Shown here: positions 1 through 7,927 of the stretch, one piece after another
Position numbering within the stretch: position 1 is the stretch's first letter
How the letters are laid out: each line of letters opens with the position of its first letter
DNA from: Euperipatoides rowelli
Taxonomy: Eukaryota; Onychophora; Udeonychophora; Euonychophora; Peripatopsidae
NCBI GenBank assembly: GCA_003024985.2
Contig: PXIH01S0012852.1
Direction: 5' to 3' (one strand)
DNA: 11,040 bases
Program-made: the position numbers and the translations under genes
Notes under the pieces: model-generated
Database searches by the model: none
Seen by the model: the letters and a program-made list of their open reading frames with translations, nothing else
What the model was told of the DNA's origin: nothing

Positions 1-594
1 TTGTCCATGGCAACTATGTATAAGATAACTTCAATTTGTTCATTATTGGAAGAAATTAATCATGATAAATTATTAAAAAAGATAAAAAATATAAGAGTGT
101 GATACCAGGCCTCGCATGGATTTCCAGTCCCGGGGCCCCCGTTCCTTAGTACAGTTAAAAAATAGTATAAGGGAATTATTTATAACTCCAAAAACACATC
201 AAAACCACATATTTTCCAAATTGTCAAATACAACATAGTTACGGGATTAAATAAATTCTCACAGTTTGATAAGAACTCAAAGAAATCAGTAATTGTTAAA
301 AGAAAAGTTTTAAAATGGATTAAGTAAAAAAAAAACATTTTTTTTAAATGTAAAAAGTCTACGCTCAGAAGTTTCTTCATTGCTACTATATACTAAAAAG
401 AATTGAAAGTTTATGAACAGAATAAATAAAAGAAAACAGCCGAGAAGACCGGAATTTATTTGTTTATTCCATGACTTAAAGAGAAGAAAAAATACAGTAC
501 CTAAAACAGCTGCTCACTGTGGCCAAATAACGCTCTAAAATAAAAATAAGGGGGGTGACACAGATATGTTTGGCCATCACTGCTCCAACGTATT
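1..594. other. AT-rich non-coding stretch, nothing recognised
   Basis: I see no gene, RNA or element with defined ends here. The only compositional break is a GC-rich patch at about 106-146 (ending in cccggggccccc), which stands out in the AT-rich surroundings and could be an old transposon terminus, but no matching inverted partner or target duplication was found. Short open frames on the minus strand (180-380, 476-679) are low-complexity, rich in Phe, Leu and Lys or in Cys and Val, and look like chance readings of AT-rich DNA. Confidence 0.6.
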
Positions 595-602
595 GGTTAG
601 AG

Positions 603-938
603 CAGCAGCTCGCAACCTTTTTACATGTGAGAACTACTTTTCCAACTACATATAAGTTGCGTACCACCAACTCACACACACAAATAGATATGATTATTGG
701 AAGACCTTTTTTTTTTGGGGGGGGGGGGGCGGGTTAGGAGCACCATCTTATATGTAATATCACAATATCATAATCAATTGTTTTAGAAAGAATTGCCAAT
801 ATTCAATTTCACAAGTTATTGATTAGTTGCCAAACTAAAAATGAAGATTTTTTTTTAAATTGATAAAACAGCCAGGGACCACCTGATAATGGTCCAGGAA
901 CCACTTGTGGTCCCCGGACCACAGGTTGGGAACCACTG
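603..938. mobile_element. probable small non-autonomous hAT-type element
   Basis: The right end reads ...ggttgggaaccactg, whose reverse complement CAGTGGTTCCCAACCTGTGG is a classic hAT-type terminus. The proposed left end CAGCAGCTCGCAACCTTTTT matches it at about 13 of 20 positions, including the CAACCT block. The flanks are ggttagag (595-602) and ggttaggg (939-946), so a target duplication fits at 7 of 8 bases, the length expected for hAT. The element is 336 bp and encodes no transposase, so it would need one supplied in trans. Its last 60 bases contain several degenerate ggtcc/ggaccac repeats, including a 7+7 bp palindrome at 907-922. The right end is convincing; the left end is the less certain assignment. 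Confidence 0.55.
707..733 (+). repeat. T10-G13 homopolymer junction
   Basis: Ten T (707-716) run directly into thirteen G (717-729), then C and GGG. Such a run can form a G-quadruplex or triplex and is prone to length change and sequencing error. It lies inside the proposed hAT element at 603-938. Confidence 0.9.
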
Positions 939-946
939 GGTTAGGG

Positions 947-1440
947 AACAAATACTTGTTGGAGTGGTAATGATGATTCAACTGAGTATGACCCTGAGAC
1001 ATACATGTTCTATTCTCTTAAATAGCAAGAATGTAGCACATATGTAAAATTAATACAAATAAATAAATTACATTAATTTTCATATTTAAAGAGAGCTGAT
1101 TGGCTTGCACATTGTTTAACTTTCCGTGATTGATCAGATCACGTTAATACGACATTTGCTAATAAAGCCGTAATTCGAAAATAAACCGTACAAAAATAGA
1201 CTTGTCCCTGGACACGCGAACCAATGCAACAGAATAAAACAAATGCTAATCAGCTTTTTATAAGACATATACATTTGTAAACTTATATTAAACTTAGAAA
1301 CCAAAAAAATGATTCATGGCTAAAATGTTATATATTAAAAATTTATAACAGAAAAAATGACTTTTTTATAATCCTCTTATTTTTTTAACTATAAAAATTG
1401 AAATCTATTACTATAAAATTAAATTATTTAATATATTATT
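947..1440. other. AT-rich spacer between two hAT-type elements, nothing recognised
   Basis: No open frame, RNA or defined repeat was found. A small 5-bp inverted pair (aacaa/ttgtt, 948-961) and a 6-bp one (cgtgat/atcacg near 1125-1144) are within chance expectation. Confidence 0.6.
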
Positions 1441-1448
1441 AACTATGG

Positions 1449-1927
1449 CAGTGTTTTATCAACCACTGGTCTGTGGACCATCACCGGTCAATGGAAACAT
1501 TTCACCAGTCCACAGAAAAACATTCGTAAAAACAACAACAACAACATAGTTACATCTTTATATCGCATTATTATCACGGTATTATCATTGCTAATTATTA
1601 TTATTAAAGTAGATCAGTAGAAAAAAATAATTAAAACTAAACAATTAACGACTTCATAAAGTCAATAAACAATGACTGACAATGTATTAATATCGCTTAT
1701 ATAGCCTATAATTCTACCAATTTACTGTGAATGTAATTTTTTTAACGGGCGCTAAAAGAACGTGATAGCAGTTACGTTTTCGTGTTTAGAGACAATCACC
1801 ACTGCTGCGCTGCGACTGTTACTATTAAAAAATAAACATAATACATTGTCTCATATAATTACCGCTCCACGTAAAATTATCTGTCGGTGCAGCCGGTCCA
1901 CGATAATAAAAAGGTTGGGAAACACTG
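1449..1927. mobile_element. non-autonomous hAT-type element (MITE) with 8-bp TSD
   Basis: The left end is CAGTGTTTTATCAACCACTGG and the right end, reverse complemented, is CAGTGTTTCCCAACCTTTTT. They share CAGTGTTT and the following AACC block. The element is flanked by a perfect 8-bp direct repeat, aactatgg, at 1441-1448 and 1928-1935, as made by hAT transposases. It is 479 bp long and the one open frame inside it (1762-1950, which runs across the element boundary) shows no transposase feature, so it is a non-autonomous derivative. Both ends carry gtccac/gtggacc motifs, and the terminus is similar to the element ending at 938, so the two may be distant relatives. Confidence 0.85.
1531..1546 (+). 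repeat. short (AAC)n microsatellite
   Basis: Five consecutive AAC units lie inside the hAT-type element at 1449-1927. Confidence 0.8.
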
Positions 1928-1935
1928 AACTATGG

Positions 1936-2639
1936 TATCCATTTTTATAATTGATTTTACTTTTTTTAAAAAAATTTCGTAATAGCTTGACAAAATCAAA
2001 TAATAATCTTTTTTTTTTTCATTCCATTTGCAATGAAAGCGTAAAAGTATTTTTCCCTCAAAACAATTTTTTCCTCCGCAATTCTACACATGCACAAAGT
2101 ATATGATTTTTTGCACTTGGTACTCACATTTTTACAAACATCTTTCCTCCCCCATTTTGTCACATGTTATTTTCTCACAAGTCACAATCATGCACAGTAA
2201 TTTAGTTGCTAGTATAAATATAAGAATCTTTGTTGTATTTGATCTGTAATGCAAATAGGTCATTTGTGGTGTCAGTTTTTGGGTGCTAATTTATCTTGTG
2301 TTGTCATTTATATACCTTAGTATTTTGCTTAAAATTTGATTATTAACTATCATTTTTCCTAAACCTGTGTGACAATAGTTTATATAAATTAAAGATACAA
2401 ATAAAGAGAAATTAAAGTGTTGTAGGAAATTAGTCTTTGTGTAAGAGAAACTGTTCTTGTCACCTCAAAGGGATATTTAAAAAGCTTAATTGAAGCAAGC
2501 TTATAGAGGGGAGATAAAATATGTATGAAATTTTAGGACCTAGAGACAAACAATGCCGAAATACATATATACTCAACAACTCAATCATAGCTTATTAGGC
2601 AAGCACTTCCGATAATGATAATATTTCTGTTAGTTGTGA
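1936..2639. other. AT-rich stretch upstream of the coding relic, nothing recognised
   Basis: No gene or repeat with clear borders is visible. A TATA-like string (agtataaatataag, about 2212-2225) is unremarkable in DNA of this composition. Some of the part after about 2520 could be further decayed sequence of the relic at 2640-3358, but I could not read a convincing frame. Confidence 0.45.
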
Positions 2640-3358
2640 TATAGGTCCAAGATAAGGGTCTCAAATCAAAATTTTGAGTTCCAACAGCATTGCTTATTTT
2701 GTGGCATGGTAGCAAGGGTAAGCACCATGAAAATACCAAAAAAACTTTCACCTTGTTCATATGCTAAATATAAAACATACAATTCAGAAGTATGCTGAAA
2801 ATCGGAATGATGGATTGGGGTCTCAGACATAGTAAACTCGGAGTGAAAGCAGTTATAGACTTTTAGAACAATAAGATGATGAGAAAGGGAACAAAATCAA
2901 GTATAGTTAAGGCTTTTGAGGAAGATAAGATAAGAACAGCAAAATCTTATGAATACGCTTCTTTTATAGATGGAGGCTATTATCTTCATAGTGTTGTTTG
3001 GTCCAGTAAAGAAACTTATAATATCATCAAAAGCTTTTTGACCCATGGGGTTAGGAAGTATGGTTGTGTTTGATGGTTATCCTGACTATTCCACAATTAA
3101 AAGTCTAGAGCATAATATAAGGAGAAGAAAATTATCACTTCAGATTACTTTCACTTCTTAAAGGGAATTCCCCTCCTTACCCTGTTTTTCCACAGCTCCC
3201 TCTGTTGGTTTAAAAATGAAAAAGTCTTATTTGCAAATCGCAAAAAGTTAAAACGAAATACTAATGATCTCACTTTTGGGGTTTCAGAGGAACAAAGTAA
3301 GCAGATTATTATATTAGATGATAGAAATATTATTTTAAATGTTTCCATTCTTGGATAA
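2640..3358 (+). pseudogene. decayed gene of a repeat-associated FEN1/XPG-N-like protein family
   Basis: Coding-like pieces follow one another in two frames. In frame at 2673 there is FEFQQHCLFCG, a CxxC start of a possible zinc-binding segment; that frame stops at 2796. A second frame (2876-3073) begins MMRKGTKSS and holds FIDGGYYLHSVVW at residues 30-42. It is lost by a frameshift near 3060, where the adjacent frame continues VVFDGYPDYSTIK then EHNIRRRK and stops at 3159. The original frame then resumes with KNEKVLFANRKKLKR and LDDRNIIL, ending at 3356. A hydrophobic DGG/LH segment followed by VFDG and a basic SLEHNIRRR stretch parallels the N-terminal domain of FEN1/XPG nucleases, where VFDG precedes a Lys/Arg-rich helix. 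From memory, I associate this CLFCG, RKGTKS, DGGYLLH, VFDGY and EH-RR order with unannotated, multicopy invertebrate proteins. At least two frameshifts and an in-frame stop at 2864 show it is dead, and the short gap between the CxxC part and RKGTKS suggests a large internal deletion. Family membership is inference. Confidence 0.5.
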
Positions 3359-3370
3359 ACTATCATACAC

Positions 3371-3383
3371 TGGTAGGCCTACT
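3371..3383. repeat. short palindrome around aggcct
   Basis: The string ggtaggcctact contains the perfect palindrome gtaggcctac. It is short and stands alone; its meaning is unknown. Confidence 0.5.
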
Positions 3384-3633
3384 GTATTTTATTTATCAAA
3401 TGTTATTTTAATATAAAATTTATTTGCTCATATTGACCCACTAAAATTAATAATTTGTACAAAAATCTTCTTCAAATGCATAAATCTAACCGTAATTAAA
3501 TATCTACATACTTTATTTCAATATTTTAAATATTGTGGCAATGGCGTCCACATTAGAATATTTGTTATTGCTACCCAGCAAAAAGAAGAAAAAAACATGC
3601 ATGGTCACATGATACTATTTCTTCAACCGTTAA

Positions 3634-3952
3634 CCCTTTACACTCCAATGGCGATTCTCAATCGCCATTTTTAATTTAGTAGTTGCACTCCAAAGTCGAT
3701 TCTGAATCGCCATTTTCATTTCCTTGTATTTCATAATCAATAATTATTATTAAATTCAAATATGTTTCAATCACTATTTTTTTTTTATTTGAAAGACTCA
3801 AAATATATTTGTCTTTAATTATCCCAAGAGATTTAAAAAAAAAAAAAAAAAATTAAAAGAATACTAATCTTAATTTAAAAAAAAATTGATTTTTCATTTT
3901 TATTGTGGAGCTGTAGAAACTAAATTCTCTGAATTCAGTGGAGTGGAAAGGG
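3634..3952. mobile_element. piggyBac-type MITE bounded by TTAA
   Basis: The left end is TTAA-CCCTTTACACTCCAATG and the right end, reverse complemented, is TTAA-CCCTTTCCACTCCACTG, so about 14 of the first 17 element bases match. The TTAA copies are at 3630-3633 and 3953-3956. A TTAA target site next to CCC/GGG termini is the hallmark of the piggyBac superfamily. The element is 319 bp long, carries no open frame, and contains an A-tract near 3836-3852, so it is non-autonomous. A duplicated hairpin unit lies just inside the left end. Confidence 0.8.
3639..3716 (+). repeat. two copies of a 32-bp hairpin unit, about 45 bp apart
   Basis: Copy 1 (about 3639-3671) reads cactccaatggcgattct then caatcgccatttt; copy 2 (about 3685-3716) reads cactccaaagtcgattct then gaatcgccatttt. 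In copy 1, ggcgatt pairs with aatcgcc to form a 7-bp stem; copy 2 keeps most of the stem. They are subterminal repeats of the piggyBac-type element and start with the same cactcca found in its terminus. Confidence 0.8.
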
Positions 3953-3956
3953 TTAA

Positions 3957-5085
3957 TTCTGTAGAATTAAAAAAATATATGATTTTTAATATAAACTTAA
4001 AAATAAGCAGACTGCTGTATATCATTTTAATCAGAAATTAAATCTTACTACTAAAAAATATATTTGAGTAATGAAATTTGATTCTAGTTAGAATAATTAT
4101 TTTTCACACTTCCTCCTCCCTCCCCCACCACACTTTTTTGAAATTAATATTTAATGTTATTTTACAGATTTTTTGATTTCATCTTTATAATCCTGATAAA
4201 AAGTTAATTATTCCATCTCTGAGTGTTAAGCATAAAATTGGAAAGATTGAGAAATCTTTAACCCTCTACTTTTCATAAGTGAATAATCCGTCACTTGTTT
4301 TGTAAAAGTAGTGCACTGATGCATACGATTGAAGCCGAACGTTTCTGCTCACAGTCAAAACCGCTAATACTTATTTTGTGTAGCAGTGTACTTCAAAATT
4401 TTTAACACGAGTGAATATAGCCTAATCACTGTGTCAATTTGTATGGAAATTTGCTGATAAATATTTTCTTTTTACTCTGAAATGCACATAAATAAGAAAG
4501 ACCGATAAAAGGAAACTTATCTGCTTGCTAAATCTGGACAACTATTTTTTCTTCCCGTATTGTGGAATCGTAGAATTAAGCTTCTTTAGGAAGAAATAAG
4601 GAATAGGAACAATGAAGCGTAACTAGTTTTTTAAATTTTTTTTTTAAATTTAAGCCTAAAACATAGGTTTTTGGTACACTGTATTGTATACAGAAACCAG
4701 GATGACTCTTTTTAAATTTTCATAAATAACAAAGCTCGTAGAAATAAAATTATGGAATCTCTCCGTAACATCTCAGTATGGTGTGTCTGACATTCGTGAA
4801 GACGTTTTAACTTACATATATTTTATTTTAACACAAGTTTGTTTCACGAACTGTTTTACGATCATTGTAATCTAGCCTTTTATGTTTATATATCAATATA
4901 AACCGTTAAATGAGACAAAATTTGACTCGTTTGTTCTAATAAGTGAATTATACATTGCAATACTTTGAAAAAATTATGCTAATGAGTTGGACAGAGTCAA
5001 AGGTCAGTTTCTATAGTTCAGTTTGGAAACATGCATTTGCATAATATCATTGTGGCACGACATCATTATTCTGTGATCTCACTGC
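3957..5085. other. AT-rich intergenic stretch, no gene recognised
   Basis: There is no open frame of note on either strand. Two local features stand out: a polypyrimidine tract at about 4108-4133 (cttcctcctccctcccccacc), and an orphan TTAACCCTCTACTTTTC at 4258 followed by a hairpin (ctactttt 4266-4273 with aaaagtag 4304-4311). The latter resembles a piggyBac-type end but has no partner. Confidence 0.5.
4108..4133 (+). repeat. polypyrimidine tract
   Basis: This is a C-rich pyrimidine run; on the minus strand it is a purine run with several GG/GGG groups that could form a triplex or quadruplex. Confidence 0.7.
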
Positions 5086-5205
5086 TATTTGAACATGACA
5101 TATAATGTGTGAGCTAGCACATTCGTGATTCTAAATTGAAAGTTCGAACTTTCAATTTAGAATTACTAAATGTTGCAGCTCATACATTATATGTCATGTT
5201 CCAAA
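5086..5205. repeat. near-perfect 120-bp fold-back palindrome
   Basis: The two arms meet at ttcgaa (centre between 5145 and 5146). The inner ~20 bases of each arm (attctaaattgaaagttc) and the outer ~18 (gaacatgacatataatgt) pair perfectly. The middle part has a few mismatches and one-base bulges around gctagcacattcgtg on the left versus the right arm. A single-base indel lets the pairing extend to tattt at 5086 and aaata at 5205. There is essentially no loop. No flanking target duplication was found. It could be a fold-back transposon remnant, a recent inverted duplication, or a transcribed hairpin feeding small RNAs. Confidence 0.9.
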
Positions 5206-6300
5206 TACGACAAAAAGAACAACTATTCTATACCTAAAACTCTTACTTTGGAAACTATAAACTTGATCTCCTTCACATTTAAGGAGTCAACTATTATTCA
5301 TAGATGGATATCAGGGAATATATGAACTTATGGACATTATTCTACCATATGTCTGGACGTGGATGTTTATACGAATGTTTTCATCTACTTCAAGCTAAAA
5401 GCCTGAAACAAAACTACCCAGAATTATCACTGTATCAGAGAGGAGAACTCAGTACCCTGGGTTGCCAATAAGCTTACCTTCCCTCCGATAATATATGAGC
5501 TCATTATATAGCCCATATTTGCAAAAGCATTATCTAGCATATATGGCAATTTCCCATTTAAACTATTTATCCATATGCAAATATAAAGATTTACATTATA
5601 ACTAGTCTTTACAGTATATTTATTTTATCTCTCTGCAGTTACTTAGTTTACATTCCTACATAACAAACAGTCTATTTGAAGTAACAACTGAGCTAATTAT
5701 CTTAGTAACCTACTGTACTTCATAGACTACTCCTTTGGCCATCTACCATGCCGTATTAAAAAATAAGACATGAAATTCAGCTTAATAGGACACTTTAAGG
5801 CTGTTTGTCCTATGAAACCTATTTGTCTTTAAAATTATGAGGATCTGGTAGACTGGGAAAAGACAAAGTTGGCCGTTTTATTTATGCTGCAAATTAACAT
5901 ACGAGGGAAAAAAAACAATTCTCCAGAACAATAAGGCTGAAAAACACTCGCTTCACAACAGCCTCGCTTTCATTGAAAAACAGAATTTGTCAAGAAATGT
6001 TTATCTGTTTATTTGTCCAGTAATATGTTGCATGTTATTATGTCGTGATGTTCTGTGCAGGCTCTGTGCCGCTAGGTGGAGCCATAGTGTGTTGTCCATA
6101 ACTTGGTCGGTATACTGTATAGCCCGTTATACCGGGAGTTGTTTACCTTCGCAGGGCTGGCAGTATTTCTGACCGATACAAAACGTTTAAGAAACAAAAT
6201 ACAAGTTAAAAACAAAAAATGGTCATTCTACTAATGAATTGATGTGTTGCAGTACTCTCTTTTATCTTTGCAAGAAATTCTCCGTAGGGAAAACAAAATT
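5206..6300. other. intergenic stretch, no gene recognised
   Basis: Nothing with defined borders was found. The part at 5987-6175 is somewhat richer in GC and contains an open frame of about 60 codons (rich in Cys, Leu and Arg) with no recognisable domain; it looks more like a piece of an old repeat than a gene. It includes the CTCF-like string ccgctaggtggag at 6069-6081. Confidence 0.45.
6069..6081 (+). promoter_or_regulatory. CTCF-like motif (weak candidate)
   Basis: The string ccgctaggtggag resembles the CTCF core CCASYAGRKGGCRS, matching the central YAGRKGG but departing at two positions. Similar strings occur on the minus strand at 8742-8754 and, in part, at 9837-9848. This is motif resemblance only; such strings also occur within transposon ends. 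Confidence 0.2.
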
Positions 6301-6386
6301 GATAAGAATGGAGATTGATAATTATTTACTGACGTTTTACAGATAAGGGAAGAGATTGATAATATGCTGATGTTTTTACAGATAAG
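6301..6386 (+). repeat. ~40-bp tandem repeat carrying GATA motifs
   Basis: Two adjacent units start with gataag, followed by gagattgataat and ending in ttttaca (6301-6341 and 6342-6380), and a third gataag starts at 6381. The units differ by a few substitutions and small indels. Each junction contains (a/t)gataag, the consensus of GATA-family transcription factors. The hAT-type element at 6387 inserted at the last of these. Confidence 0.85.
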
Positions 6387-7240
6387 CAGGGGCGATTTAC
6401 AAGTGGACACAATGGGCATTCGCCCAGGGCCCTCAATTTTCAGGGGCACAACCCACCCCTTCCAAAAAAAAAATTTTTTATTAATTTTTTTTTTATGGTA
6501 TGCAAATATCATTTGTAAGTTTTATCTATGTTAATAAACATTAGTTAGTGGCCCCCAATTTTGATGGTCCCTATCCCTAAAAAAAATAAAATATTTTTTT
6601 CTTGATATGGTATACAGTGACCTAAGTTAGTTTTATCAATTAGTCAGTGGCCCCAATTTTAAGGCGCTCCACCCCTAAATAAATAAAATCATTTTGGTAG
6701 GGTATATCCATCGATAGTGCCCCACACCCCAATTTAGAGACGCCTCACCCCTAAATAAAATAAAACAAATATTTAAAATTATGTTTTTTGGTAGGGTAAA
6801 ATATATTAATTACATTCAGGTTATACAACAAATAATATCAAAATATTTTTTAGGGTTAATTTTTCCTTTGAGACAAAAGTTTTTTACATTAGTCTATTAA
6901 AGTTTCAATATTAAAATGAGAGATAACTATCAACTCTAATATATTGAAAAGTCTTTATTAGTTGGAATCATCCTATACAAATTACAATTAGTAAAAAGTC
7001 ATTCTTGGAAATAGGGTAAAAAAAAATTTCCCAATGCTGGAAAAGTAGTCCGTTTCCGAAACAATTTACTCACAGGAAATGACTATTTTTTCTAGCAGTA
7101 AAAAAATTTGCATTTAAAAGCCTCAAAATTTACTTTTTTTTTTTAAAAAAAAATTTCTGCCAAGGTTTGCTTCTGTACCCGCTAGGGAGCCCCATATTTC
7201 TTTTGTGCCCAGGGCTCCCAAAAATCTAAATCTGTCCCTG
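6387..7240. mobile_element. non-autonomous hAT-type element, 854 bp, with 8-bp TSD
   Basis: The left terminus CAGGGGCGATTTACAAG and the reverse complement of the right terminus CAGGGACAGATTTAGAT pair over about 14 bases with one gap. The flanks are a perfect 8-bp duplication, cagataag, at 6379-6386 and 7241-7248, diagnostic of hAT insertion. Both ends also carry subterminal cccagggc/gcccaggg blocks. The interior has no transposase; it consists of a set of degenerate repeats (6427-6800) and AT-rich filler. A minus-strand open frame at 6231-6512 crosses the element border and is a chance reading. Confidence 0.88.
6427..6800 (+). repeat. four degenerate internal copies of a ggccccaatttt unit
   Basis: Units begin near 6427, 6547, 6646 and 6716. 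Each has ggcccc(c)aatttt or a variant, then a c(a/t)cccct(a)aa block, an A/T-rich run, and a closing (t)ggta(t/g)(g/a)gta string. Spacing shrinks from about 120 to 99 to 70 bp. This looks like internal expansion of the subterminal sequence of the host hAT-type element, since the first copy is continuous with its left end. Confidence 0.7.
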
Positions 7241-7264
7241 CAGATAAGAGTGGATGCCTTATAG

Positions 7265-7681
7265 CAGGGATTCTCAACCTTTTTGTACCCTAGAGCACAT
7301 TCTAAAATATTTGTAGGGTGGCGGGCACCATCTATATTTCCGTAATAGCGAAAATATATGCGCAGATGTCAAAAACGAGGAAGAATCTGGATTGTATCGC
7401 TTGTATTTAGACAATTATCTAACTATCCGACCACTACTTATTTAGACCGCCTATGTGCATTACACTCAAGTTCGTCCACGTTAACTTGGCAAAAAAGGTG
7501 GGAGCCCTGGCCAAAAAAATGGCGATTTACAAGAAAACAACTGCCTAAAATTGGTTGGCAAACCACTCACAATCTAAATCAATAGGATTTAGGCGCTGCC
7601 AAGTTAACGCAGACAAGCTATCATTTCGTGGTAGTACAGCGGCGGGTACACAAATTGGTTGAAAGGTGCCCATGGGCTCTG
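7265..7681. mobile_element. second non-autonomous hAT-type element, 417 bp, with 8-bp TSD
   Basis: The left end is CAGGGATTCTCAACCTTTTTG and the right end, reverse complemented, starts CAGAGCCCATGGGCACC and continues tttcaacc, ttt, gtaccc. The tcaacc...gtaccc block is thus shared in inverted orientation, with about 10 extra bases at the right end. The flanking direct repeat ccttatag at 7257-7264 and 7682-7689 is perfect. Inside, cgttaacttggca (7479-7491) and tgccaagttaacg (7597-7609) form a 13-bp perfect inverted pair. The open frame at 7358-7585 lies wholly inside and has no transposase feature. Confidence 0.82.
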
Positions 7682-7927
7682 CCTTATAGTAACATTTTCA
7701 TATAAATTAAGATGTTGCCAATTTACAAATGAAAGAAATGATGATGCATGCTACAGATTTCATCACTCTTTATGTACATATTTCGCTTCCGTAATATATT
7801 TATGATGAAAACGCAATAATGAGCCCAGCGGTATGATTGGGTTAAATTTCAGAAACAGAGTGAAAAATTCCTTTACTATAAAGAACTAAAGTTTAAATCC
7901 CCTACACCTAAACGGACAATGAGTTTT

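Noticed and set aside
180-679. Minus-strand open frames of 66-67 codons
   Set aside because: Low-complexity composition from AT-rich DNA, no domain, no supporting splice or promoter context.
2205-2230. TATA-like promoter ahead of the relic
   Set aside because: TATA strings are expected by chance in such AT-rich sequence, and no coding start follows at a sensible distance.
3151-3366. Minus-strand open frame of 71 codons
   Set aside because: It is antisense to the coding relic at 2640-3358, whose plus-strand readings make a coherent protein-family match.
5311-5443. caggg at 5315 and ccctg at 5435 as hAT ends
   Set aside because: Flanking 8-mers (atggatat and ggttgcca) do not match and the termini share nothing beyond five bases.
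5987-6172. 61-codon plus-strand open frame rich in Cys and Arg
   Set aside because: No recognisable domain; the local GC rise and the CTCF-like string fit an old repeat better than a gene.
6231-6512. 93-codon minus-strand open frame
   Set aside because: It spans the border and target duplication of the hAT-type element at 6387, so it cannot be an ancestral gene.
7358-7585. 75-codon open frame inside the second hAT-type element
   Set aside because: No transposase motif (DDE, BED finger or dimerisation region); too short, and located wholly within a non-autonomous element.
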